A DNA stretch of 64,000 nt. It comes from CAJCJE01 sp963818685. Lineage in GTDB: Bacteria > Actinomycetota > Actinomycetes > Mycobacteriales > Pseudonocardiaceae. The stretch covers positions 124,001 to 188,000 of the forward strand of contig CAWFTJ010000013.1 in assembly GCA_963818685.1 (NCBI GenBank), written 5' to 3'. A program made the translations under genes and the position numbers. Positions 8,240 to 16,752 of the stretch are shown in pieces. A model generated the notes under the pieces. The model made no database searches. It was given only the letters and a program-made list of their open reading frames with translations, and had not been told where the DNA came from. How positions within the stretch are numbered: position 1 is the stretch's first letter; each line of letters begins with the position of its first letter.

Positions 8240-9196
8240 CTACGGTTCGACCAACCGGGCGCCGAGGGTGGCGAGGGACACGCTGAGCGGCTGGAAGAAA
8301 TCGGTCGTACCGTCCCCGCCGGACACCGTGCCGAGCCCGACCGAGCCAGCGAACAGCGGCCCTCCGCTGTCCCCGTGGTCGGTGTGCACGTTGGTTTCGA
8401 TCAGGCCGTTCACCACGTCCCCGTTGCCGTAGTCTACGGTTTGGTCGACGCCGGTGACCTGGCCACAGGTGAGACCGGTGGTGAGACCGGAAGCACACAC
8501 GTCCTCGCCGACCGATGCCGTGCCGACCGAGGTGATCGGCTGCTCGGTTCCGTCGTAGCGGTCGACCGCGGCCGGCGCGTCGCCGGACTCGTTGCGGATC
8601 AGGCCGAAGTCGGTGCCGGGGAAGTTCGACGAGACCGACGGGCCGAGGGCGTGCCAGTACGGCAGGCCCTGGGTGCAGTGGCCCGCGGTGAGCACGTAGT
8701 CCTTGTCGTCCTTGGTCACGTTGAACCCGGCCGAGCAGAGGATCTCGTTGGTGCGGATCTGGTCGCCGCCGAGCACCTGCTCGCTGAACGCGCCGGGCAC
8801 GCGCACGACCTTGACCATCTCGCCGTAATGCTTCGCGGTGGCCAACAGCCGCCGCACACCCGCCGACGGCGCCTGGTCGGACACGGTCAGCACGAACTGG
8901 TGGGCCTGTTGATCGATGCCCCAAGCGGTGTTCGGGGTGGGCGGCAGCCGGTTGAAGACCTGGCGCACCGCGCTGAGCTGGGCGAGCGTGTAGCGCAGCA
9001 GACCGGAGTTGGGCGCGGGCACGAGGTGGGAGTTCAGCTCGGCGGGTGCGGTGAAGGAACGGTCCCCGGACGCGCTCGCCGATGGGGTGAACCCGACGAC
9101 GGCCCCTGCCGTGCCGAGGGCGCTCGCGGCCACCACGACGGCCGCGACGGTCAGGGCCCGGCGATGCCGGTTCAGCCGAATCAGTTTCGCGATCAC
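8240..9196 (-). CDS. Secreted S1-family (streptogrisin/alpha-lytic-like) serine protease precursor
   Basis: 318 aa from GTG 9196. The signal peptide covers about residues 1-40 (RRALTVAAVVVAASALG). A prodomain of about 80 residues follows, and the mature chymotrypsin-fold domain starts near VLGGDQIRTNEILCSAGF. The catalytic triad is visible: His in TAGHC, Asp in GTDFGLI, Ser in HGDSGGP. Cysteine pairs fit the two or three disulfides of this family. No Shine-Dalgarno sequence precedes the start, so translation may be leaderless or the start may be misplaced. It is divergent from the reductase gene across 217 bp. Confidence 0.88.
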   Translation of the reverse strand: MIAKLIRLNRHRRALTVAAVVVAASALGTAGAVVGFTPSASASGDRSFTAPAELNSHLVPAPNSGLLRYTLAQLSAVRQVFNRLPPTPNTAWGIDQQAHQFVLTVSDQAPSAGVRRLLATAKHYGEMVKVVRVPGAFSEQVLGGDQIRTNEILCSAGFNVTKDDKDYVLTAGHCTQGLPYWHALGPSVSSNFPGTDFGLIRNESGDAPAAVDRYDGTEQPITSVGTASVGEDVCASGLTTGLTCGQVTGVDQTVDYGNGDVVNGLIETNVHTDHGDSGGPLFAGSVGLGTVSGGDGTTDFFQPLSVSLATLGARLVEP

Positions 9197-9413
9197 AGTG
9201 TGTTGACGGTACCGGCCCTCGACCAGGGGAATCTGCCGGGGCGGAGGCAAATACGCACTCTCAGTAACTTTATCGCTCGATCGAGGGAATCTCAGCGGGC
9301 GGCAGTGAAGATCGGCATCCGGGATGGACGCGACACCGTGCCAGCCGGGAGAATCACCGGACCCGGTCCCCTGGGCGAACGAGCGCTTTGAACAGCGGAA
9401 ACGAGGAGCGGTC

Positions 9414-11411
9414 ATGGCGACGTATCTGGTGACCGGCGCGACCGGCCTGATCGGCCGACATGTCGTCGACGAGCTGCTGCGGCGGGACGACACCGACCGC
9501 GTGCTCGTCCTCACTCGTTCGAGTTCACTCGATCGGCTGGACGCCTTGCGGCACCGCTGGCCGAACGCGAATCGCGTCGAACCGGTCATCGGCGACCTCG
9601 GCCAGCCCCTGCTCGGCCTCGACGATGCCGCCCTACCAGGCCTGATCGACCAGGTCGACCACGTCATCCACCTGGCAGCGCTCTACGACATCACCGCAGA
9701 CGACGAGGCGAGCGTGCTGGCCAACGTCGAAGGCACGCGCAACGTGGTCGCGGTCGCCTCCGCCATCCACGCCGGGTGTCTGCACCATGTGTCCTCCGTC
9801 GCGGTCGCGGGTGACTATCACGGCACGTTCACCGAGGACATGTTCGACGAGGGCCAACGGCTGCTCACCGCCTACCACCGGACCAAGTTCGCCGGCGAGG
9901 AACTCGTCCGTGAGCAGCACGACGTGCCGTGGCGGGTGTACCGGCCGGCCATCGTCGTCGGCGACTCGGTGACCGGCGAGATGGACAAGATCGACGGCCC
10001 GTACTACGTCTTCCCGGCCATCTCGCGGCTCGCCGGCCTGCCCAAGCTGCCGGTCGTCCTGCCCGACCTGGGCAACACGAACATCGTGCCGGTCGACTAC
10101 GTGGCCGCCGCCATGGTGCACCTGGTCACCAAGCCGGGCCTGGACGGGCACACCTTCCACCTTGTCAATCCGAAGCCGCAACCGATCACCAAGGTCTACG
10201 ACGCGTTCGCGCGGGTGGCGGGCGCGCCGACGTTGACAGCGCAGCTGTCCAAGGGCCTGTCCGACCCGCTGCTCAAGCTGGCCGAGCTGGTGGACTGGGT
10301 GCCCGGCGCGGCCATCGCCCGCGACGCCGTGCTCGATCGGCTCGGTATCCCGCCGGTCATGCTGTCGGTCTCGGAGTTCCACGCCACGTTCGACTCGACC
10401 GCGACCCAACAGGCACTGGCCGGCAGCGGCATCGAGGTACCCGCGCTTGCCGACTACGCGGCCGTGCTGTGGCGCTACTGGCGCGAACACCTCGACCCGT
10501 TCCGGGCCCGCCGGCACGGCCAGGGCGGCGAACTGGACGGGCGGCGCATCGTGATCACCGGCGCGTCCTCCGGCATCGGCCGTTCCACCGCACTCAAGGT
10601 CGCCGAGCTGGGCGCGATCCCGCTGCTGGTCGCGCGGCGCGCGGCGGAGCTGGAGGAGTTGCGCGACGAGATCCGCGCGCAGGGCGGCGACGCCTACGCC
10701 TACCCGTGCGACCTGACCGACGAGGAGTCGGTGAACAAGGCGGTCGCGGCCATGCTCGCCGAGCACGACGCGGTGGACATGCTGGTCAACAACGCGGGCC
10801 GGTCGATCCGCCGCTCGATCGCCCGCTCCTACGACCGGTTCCACGACTTCGAGCGCGCCATGGCGATCAATTACTTCGGTGCGGTCCGGCTGATCCTGGC
10901 GCTGTTGCCCCGGATGACCGAGCGCCGGTTCGGGCACATCGTGAACGTCTCGTCCATCGGCGTGCAGGGCATCGCGCCGCGCTTCTCCGCCTACGTCGCG
11001 TCCAAGGCCGCGCTCGACTACTTCAGCAAGATCGTGGCCACCGAGACGCACGGCGTTGGTATCACGTTCACCACGGTGCACATGCCGCTGGTGCGCACCC
11101 CGATGATCCGGCCGACCAAGATCTACGAGGCGTTCCCGGCCAAGTCGCCGTCGCAGGCCGCGGACATGGTGGTCAAGGCGCTGGTCGAGCGGCCAAAGCA
11201 CATCGGCACGCCGACCGGCGCCGCCATGCAGTTCACCTACGCCGTCGCGCCCGGCCTCGTCGACGCGATCGCCTACCAGGCGTACCGGATCTTCCCCGAC
11301 TCGACCGCCGCAGGCGGCGCGGGCGGGACGATCAAGCTGGGCAGGGGTGAGCAGCAGCTGACCAAGCTGGCCATGACCATCGCCAAGCTCACGAAGGGCT
11401 TCCACTGGTAG
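9414..11411 (+). CDS. Two-domain short-chain dehydrogenase/reductase, AcrA1-like fatty acyl reductase candidate
   Basis: 665 aa, ATG 9414 six bases after GAGGAG. Residues 1-370 are an extended SDR of the thioester-reductase/male-sterility type: nucleotide motif GATGLIGRH at 7-15, then a YHRTKFAGE active-site YxxxK. Residues about 378-640 are a classical SDR: GASSGIG, NNAG, and YVASKAA as YxxxK. This arrangement matches mycobacterial AcrA1 (Rv3391), reported as an acyl-CoA reductase, so reduction of a long-chain acyl thioester is likely but inferred. The gene overlaps the convergent phosphopantetheinyl transferase by 23 bases. Confidence 0.82.
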   Translation: MATYLVTGATGLIGRHVVDELLRRDDTDRVLVLTRSSSLDRLDALRHRWPNANRVEPVIGDLGQPLLGLDDAALPGLIDQVDHVIHLAALYDITADDEASVLANVEGTRNVVAVASAIHAGCLHHVSSVAVAGDYHGTFTEDMFDEGQRLLTAYHRTKFAGEELVREQHDVPWRVYRPAIVVGDSVTGEMDKIDGPYYVFPAISRLAGLPKLPVVLPDLGNTNIVPVDYVAAAMVHLVTKPGLDGHTFHLVNPKPQPITKVYDAFARVAGAPTLTAQLSKGLSDPLLKLAELVDWVPGAAIARDAVLDRLGIPPVMLSVSEFHATFDSTATQQALAGSGIEVPALADYAAVLWRYWREHLDPFRARRHGQGGELDGRRIVITGASSGIGRSTALKVAELGAIPLLVARRAAELEELRDEIRAQGGDAYAYPCDLTDEESVNKAVAAMLAEHDAVDMLVNNAGRSIRRSIARSYDRFHDFERAMAINYFGAVRLILALLPRMTERRFGHIVNVSSIGVQGIAPRFSAYVASKAALDYFSKIVATETHGVGITFTTVHMPLVRTPMIRPTKIYEAFPAKSPSQAADMVVKALVERPKHIGTPTGAAMQFTYAVAPGLVDAIAYQAYRIFPDSTAAGGAGGTIKLGRGEQQLTKLAMTIAKLTKGFHW

Positions 11412-12060
11412 CCGGCAGCACCGTGATCGCGGTGAGCACGTAGCCGTCGCGGACCAGGTAGCGGCCGGTGAAGCCGGTCAGCGGCGGACCGTCGTCGGTC
11501 ACCGTGCCGTCGACCAGCAGCCGCACCGCGAACGTGCCGTCGGCCGGGTCGATGGTGATGTGCGCGTCCTCGAAGCCAAGCCAGCGCCCGGTCAGCGGGA
11601 ACCACGCCTTGTACGTGCTCTCCTTGGCGCTGAACAGCAACCGGTCCCAGTGCGCTTCTGTGCCGAGGCGTTGCAGCATGGCGCGTTCCTCGGGCAGGGA
11701 CACCGCGTCCAGCACGCCGCCGGGCAACCGGTCGTGTTCCTCGGCGTCGATGCCGATCGAGCGGATCTTGCCGGCGTCCGCGACCGCGGCGGCGCAGTAG
11801 CCTGCGGTGTGCGTGAGGCTGCCGACAACGCCGTCCGGCCACAACGGCTGGTTCTTGTGGCCGCGCAGGATCGGCACGGGCGGCACGCCGATGCGGACCA
11901 GCGCACGCCGCGCCGCCGTGCGCACGTTGGTCACTTCCAGCCGCCGCTTCTCAACGGCCCGCGCGACCAGTTGCTCCTCCTCTGGCAACAGTTCGGCGGT
12001 CGGGTCGAGCCCGATGATGTCCTCGGCCGCGACCTCGGCCGGCAACAGTTCCTCGATCAC
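11389..12060 (-). CDS. 4'-phosphopantetheinyl transferase, EntD/PptT type
   Basis: 223 aa from GTG 12060, which overlaps the upstream phosphoesterase stop (GTGA). It transfers phosphopantetheine from CoA to carrier-protein serines. Visible motifs are the N-terminal VGSLTHTAGYCAA block, the Mg-binding IGIDAEEHDR, and FSAKESTYKAW with the catalytic Glu/Lys. The pairing with a metallophosphoesterase matches M. tuberculosis pptT (Rv2794c) beside Rv2795c, whose product removes the phosphopantetheine, so the pair probably sets the holo/apo state of carrier proteins. Confidence 0.9.
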   Translation of the reverse strand: MIEELLPAEVAAEDIIGLDPTAELLPEEEQLVARAVEKRRLEVTNVRTAARRALVRIGVPPVPILRGHKNQPLWPDGVVGSLTHTAGYCAAAVADAGKIRSIGIDAEEHDRLPGGVLDAVSLPEERAMLQRLGTEAHWDRLLFSAKESTYKAWFPLTGRWLGFEDAHITIDPADGTFAVRLLVDGTVTDDGPPLTGFTGRYLVRDGYVLTAITVLPATSGSPS

Positions 12061-12923
12061 CGTTCCACCCTGTTGTACGGCACCCGGTTCGGGTCGGCGG
12101 GAATGATGCGGCGCAACAGCTCCGGTGGGTTGGGGCGGCGCTGCCACTCGCGTGGATAGCCGAGCGACACCTCCTCGAACCTGACGCCGTCGTACTCCAG
12201 GGTGACCGGGATGTGCAGGTGGCCGTAGACCGCGGCGGCGGCCCGGAAGCGCTGGTGCCAGTCGGCGGTGAGTTCGGTGCCGCACCACATCGCCAGGTGC
12301 TGATGGCGCAGCATCCTCGTCGGGCCGCGGTGCAGCGGGAAGTGTGAGATCAGCACGGTGCGCATGTTCTCGGGCAGCGCGGCCAGCCTGCGTTCGGTCG
12401 CCTCGACCCGCGCGGCGCACCAGTCCTGCCTGCTCGGGTACGGGTCCGGGTGCAGCAGCATCTCGTCGCTGAACACGAGGCCGCGATCGTAGGCGTAGGC
12501 AAGGCCCTGCTCGACGGTCTCGTGCTCGGGCAGCCGGAAGCTGTAGTCGTAGAGCAGAAACAGCGGAGCGACCATAAAGGACTCGTCGTCGGTCCGCCAG
12601 ATCGGGTACTCGTCCTCGGGCGTGACAACGCCGAGCGCCCGACACCGGTCAACCAGATGTTCGTAGCGCGCCACGCCGCGTGCCTTGATCGGATCGTCCG
12701 GGGTTGTCCACAACTCGTGGTTGCCCGGCGTCCAGATCACCTTCTCAAAACGGTCGGCCAGCCGCTTGAACACTTCCTCGATGACCGCCATGGTCTCCGC
12801 TATGTCGCCCGCGACGATCAACCAGTCGCCGTCCGCCTCGGGCCGGATCCGATCGAACATCGCGGCATTGCCCTTGTGCGTGACATGCAGATCACTGATG
12901 GCGAGCAAGGATGGGGCTGGCAC
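12057..12923 (-). CDS. Metallophosphoesterase (PptH-like partner of the phosphopantetheinyl transferase)
   Basis: 288 aa from GTG 12923, without a clear ribosome binding site. The calcineurin-like metal motifs are in order: SDLHVTHKGN (9-18), AGDIAE, PGNHELW, ISHFPLH, and YGHLHIP near the end. It is the first gene of a two-gene unit whose stop overlaps the start of the phosphopantetheinyl transferase. In M. tuberculosis the homologous neighbour Rv2795c (PptH) hydrolyses holo-carrier proteins. Context supports that role here; the activity is inferred. Confidence 0.88.
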   Translation of the reverse strand: MPAPSLLAISDLHVTHKGNAAMFDRIRPEADGDWLIVAGDIAETMAVIEEVFKRLADRFEKVIWTPGNHELWTTPDDPIKARGVARYEHLVDRCRALGVVTPEDEYPIWRTDDESFMVAPLFLLYDYSFRLPEHETVEQGLAYAYDRGLVFSDEMLLHPDPYPSRQDWCAARVEATERRLAALPENMRTVLISHFPLHRGPTRMLRHQHLAMWCGTELTADWHQRFRAAAAVYGHLHIPVTLEYDGVRFEEVSLGYPREWQRRPNPPELLRRIIPADPNRVPYNRVER

Positions 12924-13039
12924 ACCGCAAGGTTACCGGCGCGGGCCGACGCAGGTCCCGTATTAGGGGATACGTCCGGTCGGGCCAATAACGGCGAGCC
13001 AATTACCAGGGGCACACACGGATCGCGTAACGTCGAAGC

Positions 13040-14014
13040 ATGGCGCGTCCGGAAGACCGTGAACTCGTTCCCCTCAAGCCCGGCTTCGACGTGGTGTGGC
13101 ACGGTTTCGACCGAGCCCAGGTGAAACAATACCTTGACGATCTCGACGCGGAGATCAAGCTGCTCGCCGCCGACCGCGACGCGGCGCTCTCCCAGGTCGC
13201 CGACCTCACCGAGCAGCTGACCGCGTCGCACGCGCGCGCCGCGCAACTCAGCAAGCAGGTCAGTGGTCTCGTCGAGTTGCCCAAGAACACCGACGACCTT
13301 GATGACCGCTGCCGCCGTGTCGTTCAACTGGCGCAGCACCAGGCCGCCGAGATCACCGCGCGTGCCCAGGCCGCGGCGAGTCACACCTGGGCCAGTGCAG
13401 AGGACTCGGCGGCGAAACTGCGTGCCGGCTACGAGAAACTCCTCGGCGACCTGGACAAGCAGCGCCAGGAGATGCGCGATCAGCACGCCCAGTTGGTGAA
13501 GCAGGCCCGCATGTCGGTCGCGGACATGACCACAGCGGCGACCAAGCAGCGCCACGATCTCGACGTGGCCGCCGAGGCGCGCCGGGTCAAGATCGAGGAA
13601 GAGTTCGAGCGGACCATGACCGGCAAGCGGCAGGCGCTGGCCAAGGAGATCGAGCAGCAGCGCGCGGCGAGCAGGGCCGAGGCCGAGCGGCGGGTGCGCG
13701 AGGCGACGGAAGAGGCCGAGCGGCGGGTCCGGGAGGCCACCGAGCGGGCCGAGCGCAAGCTGCGCGAAACCGCGGACGAGTGCCACCGCAGGATCAGCGA
13801 GGCCAACCGCCAGGTGCAGGACCTGCGCACGCTGCGCGCCCGGATCACCCAGCAGCTGCACACCGCGCACAAGCTGATGAAGGACGCGACTCCGATGCTC
13901 GACCCGATCGAGGAGGAGAAGGAGCACGCCAAGGCCGCCGCCGAGCAGGCCGTTCCGCAGCAGCGCCCGGCAGCCAAAGCAGCCGAGAACAAGGTGACCG
14001 CGCGCAAATCCTGA
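13040..14014 (+). CDS. DivIVA-domain-like coiled-coil protein
   Basis: 324 aa, ATG 13040 with no strong Shine-Dalgarno sequence. The first 45 residues (GFDVVWHGFDRAQVKQYLDD) resemble the DivIVA N-terminal lipid-binding domain. The rest is nearly continuous coiled coil rich in Ala, Glu, Arg and Gln, including tandem units AERRVREATEE/AERRVREATER/AERKLRETADE at about 213-245. A basic Ala/Lys tail closes it. It is probably a cytoskeletal or polar-growth scaffold. It is divergent from the metallophosphoesterase across 116 bp. Confidence 0.75.
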   Translation: MARPEDRELVPLKPGFDVVWHGFDRAQVKQYLDDLDAEIKLLAADRDAALSQVADLTEQLTASHARAAQLSKQVSGLVELPKNTDDLDDRCRRVVQLAQHQAAEITARAQAAASHTWASAEDSAAKLRAGYEKLLGDLDKQRQEMRDQHAQLVKQARMSVADMTTAATKQRHDLDVAAEARRVKIEEEFERTMTGKRQALAKEIEQQRAASRAEAERRVREATEEAERRVREATERAERKLRETADECHRRISEANRQVQDLRTLRARITQQLHTAHKLMKDATPMLDPIEEEKEHAKAAAEQAVPQQRPAAKAAENKVTARKS

Positions 14015-14029
14015 ACCGGTGGGTGCCGG

Positions 14030-15019
14030 TCAGCCGGCCAGCGCGCGCGGTTCCGACGAGCGCGGCGCCAGCCGAGCCGGCGCGGTCACGTCGCGGATGA
14101 ACACGCCGATCTCGTGAATCGCCGCCCTGCTCTCCGGTAACAGGTCGCCGAGCACCGGGAACGCGTGCACCTGACCGGCCCAGATCTGCAACGTGCAGGG
14201 CACGCCCGCCGCGCCGAGCCGTTCGGCCATGAGTTCCGCGTCGCAGCGCAACATCTCGTCCTCGGCAGCGAGCAGCAGCACCGGCGGCAGACCGCCGAGG
14301 TCGCGGTTGACCGGCGAGGCGAGCGGGTCGAGATCGCCGTTGCCGAGGCACAGCTTGGTCAGGAACGGCAACCGGCTGACCGGCGCGTAGGCGTCGCGGC
14401 CCGCGTTGGGGTGGACGATCTTGGCGGCCGCGTCGAAGTCCAGCCACGGTGACAGGGCGACGATGCCGGCCGGTTGGGGCAGTCCTTCGGTCATGGCCGC
14501 GAACGCGGTGGCGAAGGCCAGGTGCCCGCCGGCCGAATCGCCCGCGAACACGATGCGGCTCGGGTCGAGACCGGAGTCGAGCAGGTGGCGGTAGGCGGCA
14601 AGGCAGTCCAGCAGCGAGCCGGCCAGCGGCACCTGCGGCAGTTGGCGGTAGGCGACGGAGAGCACCGGCAGGCCCGAGGACGCGGAGATCTTGGCGACCT
14701 CGTGCCGGTGCGTGGCCAGCCCACAGGCGACGAACGCGCCACCGTGGAAGTAGAGCACCGCGCCGTCTTCCTCGACGCCATCGGCACGCGCCCACTCGCC
14801 GCGAAAACCGGGCAGTTCGACGCGCTCGAAGTCGGTGTCATGGGGGTTGGGCAGCAGCTCGGCAAGGCCGTCGACCAACGGTAACGGGATCATGCCGAGG
14901 CAGTTGAGCGGCCAGTAGGTCAACAGTGGCCGCAGCATCAGTCTCGCGGCGGCGTAGACCACCCGGGCCCGAACGCTGACCCCGCTTCGGTGGTCCACCA
15001 CCGGCTCAACTGCGCTCAT
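14030..15019 (-). CDS. Alpha/beta hydrolase (hormone-sensitive-lipase-type esterase)
   Basis: 329 aa, ATG 15019. The oxyanion motif HGGAF lies near residue 92, nucleophile Ser in GDSAGGH near 160, the acid Asp in AAEDEMLR, and the catalytic His in GQVHAFP near 290. This is the bacterial HSL family (family IV), as in the mycobacterial Lip esterases. No signal peptide is seen. It is convergent with the coiled-coil gene (15 bases apart). The substrate is unknown, probably short- to medium-chain esters. Confidence 0.87.
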   Translation of the reverse strand: MSAVEPVVDHRSGVSVRARVVYAAARLMLRPLLTYWPLNCLGMIPLPLVDGLAELLPNPHDTDFERVELPGFRGEWARADGVEEDGAVLYFHGGAFVACGLATHRHEVAKISASSGLPVLSVAYRQLPQVPLAGSLLDCLAAYRHLLDSGLDPSRIVFAGDSAGGHLAFATAFAAMTEGLPQPAGIVALSPWLDFDAAAKIVHPNAGRDAYAPVSRLPFLTKLCLGNGDLDPLASPVNRDLGGLPPVLLLAAEDEMLRCDAELMAERLGAAGVPCTLQIWAGQVHAFPVLGDLLPESRAAIHEIGVFIRDVTAPARLAPRSSEPRALAG

Positions 15020-15263
15020 GGCTACCGCCTACCCGGTCCCCGACGACCTTTAACACGATGATGACATCCGAGAAACGTTCGCAGGTAGCCAATCGCCGAA
15101 TTATGCAGGTAACGATATCAACTTCGACCCGTTCACCTGCGGTTTTCGGTCTGAGAGCGCTCCAGGACGCGGCGAGGAAGGGCAGCAGGGAAGACTTGAG
15201 TATCCTCGGGCGCCGGAAGGTCTGCCCGGCCCTGGGCGCCTGCGCCCCTCGGGAAAGGCTGTC

Positions 15264-15965
15264 ATGAGCAAGGTCAACCTCGACTTCGTGGTCGAGCTGT
15301 ACCGCAAGTACGCGTCGTCGCTCGCGGAGGTGCGTGACCAGCAGCGCACGTTCCACCAGGACAACGCCGACCACATGACGCCGCAGCTCGACGACCACGA
15401 GGCCGAGATCACCTACCTGCTGCTGCGCGAGTACCGGCCGGCGAACGTGGTCGAGATCGGCACCTTCCACGGCTGGTCCACGACCTGGATCCTGAGCGCG
15501 CTGCGCGACAACGAGATGGGCCACCTGCACTCGTACGACATCGTGGACAACGTGGTCAAGAACGTGCCCGCGGAGCTGGCCGAGGGCCGCTGGACGTTCA
15601 ACAAGGGCGACATCAAGGCAAACCTGGACAAACTGCCGGAGAAGACGGACTACCTGTTCATCGACGCAGCGCACGGCGCCTCGTTCGGCCGCTGGTACCT
15701 GGAGCACCTCTTCCCGCTGATGCCCGGCGGTATCCCGGTCAGCGTGCACGACGTCTTCCACTTCCCGTTCACCCTGCCCTTCCACGAGGGCCGGGTGGTC
15801 GTGCGCTGGCTCAACGAGAAGAACGTCGACTACTTCACCGCGTCCGCGCCCAAGGCAGCGAAGGTCTACCGCGCGCTCAACGAGCTGAAGCAGGAGATCG
15901 GGCTGGGCACGCCGGTGCGGACCGGCAAGGACAACCCGATGATCTTCTTCAACCTGCCGGACTGA
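15264..15965 (+). CDS. Class I SAM-dependent methyltransferase (Methyltransf_24 type)
   Basis: 233 aa, ATG 15264 behind AAAGG. The SAM-binding motif VVEIGTFHGWSTTW is at about 61-74, motif II is LHSYDIVD, and the acidic post-motif is DYLFIDAAHG, as in the O-methyltransferase/CmcI-like Methyltransf_24 group. The 244 bp upstream region (15020-15263) is shared with the divergent esterase and holds the promoter for both. The substrate cannot be predicted. Confidence 0.75.
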   Translation: MSKVNLDFVVELYRKYASSLAEVRDQQRTFHQDNADHMTPQLDDHEAEITYLLLREYRPANVVEIGTFHGWSTTWILSALRDNEMGHLHSYDIVDNVVKNVPAELAEGRWTFNKGDIKANLDKLPEKTDYLFIDAAHGASFGRWYLEHLFPLMPGGIPVSVHDVFHFPFTLPFHEGRVVVRWLNEKNVDYFTASAPKAAKVYRALNELKQEIGLGTPVRTGKDNPMIFFNLPD

Positions 15966-16103
15966 GCGACGCGCTCCACACAGCTGCCGTGTCGAATTGT
16001 CCACAATAGACAGAACGGCCAGCGCGGCCGGCCGGTTGGCGCGTGCGGACCACTATGGACGAACCGCAGGGAACCGGACCATCCGCCGACGCGTTGGACG
16101 CAC

Positions 16104-16385
16104 ATGGCCTTCGCAGTGCTGGCATTCGGACTGCCCGTCGCCGCACTGATCGGGCTCGGCTGGCTGATCGTGCGGCACAGAACCGGGAAGCGGACGAAGC
16201 GCTCGTTCTCCGAGACCGCCGTGAACGAGTACACCGCGCTGTTCTACGGCACCAGGCGCCGGGAACTGGACCATCGCGACTCGTGGTCCATGATGCGCGA
16301 CGACGAGACCAAGGCCGCCCCACCGGACGGCCCAGCCGTCGACCTCGACGGTGGCACCATGACCATCCGTCCGGACGCAAGTTGA
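16104..16385 (+). CDS. Small membrane-anchored DUF6191-like protein
   Basis: 93 aa with one N-terminal hydrophobic helix (residues 3-24), a basic stop-transfer (RHRTGKRTKR), then a soluble domain ending in VDLDGGTMTIRP. That end is the hallmark I associate with actinobacterial DUF6191 proteins. No good ribosome binding site is seen. The function of the family is unknown. Confidence 0.65.
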   Translation: MAFAVLAFGLPVAALIGLGWLIVRHRTGKRTKRSFSETAVNEYTALFYGTRRRELDHRDSWSMMRDDETKAAPPDGPAVDLDGGTMTIRPDAS

Positions 16386-16550
16386 AGTCGGCAAATTCCT
16401 CCTGACAGCAGGAGATCAATCGACCATTCCGGCAACTTGCCCGGCACAGCCCCGGATCGGCCACCCCAACACCCGCGATCCCGTGGCGCACAGCCATTCG
16501 CGCGAACGCGCGCGGCCGAACAGCCGAACCCGGCCGAGTTGGATGATTGG

Positions 16551-16624
16551 TGCCCCCGACCGGATTCGAACCGGCAACACTTCCCTTTTAAGGGGAATGC
16601 CTCTGCCTGTTGGGCTACGGGGGC
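16551..16624 (-). tRNA. Class I tRNA with a UAA (leucine UUA) anticodon, non-canonical
   Basis: Read on the minus strand it folds as a full cloverleaf of 74 nt: a 7-bp acceptor stem (GCCCCCG/CGGGGGC), a D arm with GG in the loop, anticodon stem TTCCC/GGGAA with loop CTTAAAA, a five-base variable loop, and T arm GCCGG-TTCGAAT-CCGGT. The discriminator is A, and CCA is encoded at 16548-16550. The anticodon in the loop is UAA, which would read UUA. Bacterial tRNA-Leu is normally class II with a long variable arm, so this is not the usual leucine tRNA. It is either an unusual leucine-codon tRNA charged by another synthetase or a pseudo-tRNA. Confidence 0.8.
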
Positions 16625-16752
16625 GGGCGCAGCTTATGCGGTTGTCACCCATTCGGGGAAGCTCTTGAGCAAACTGGTTCGGCCGATACCGACCCAGATC
16701 GCCTTTTTCGCAGGTCAGGACGCGTATGGCAGTCGACAACGATTAGCTCACG

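Noticed and set aside
9633..11405. Long minus-strand frame opposite the two-domain reductase
   Set aside because: No recognisable domain; low-complexity Arg/Asp/Val-rich shadow.
16043..16405. 120-codon plus-strand frame overlapping the DUF6191 gene
   Set aside because: Arg-rich out-of-frame reading; the DUF6191 frame has a membrane helix and the family end motif.
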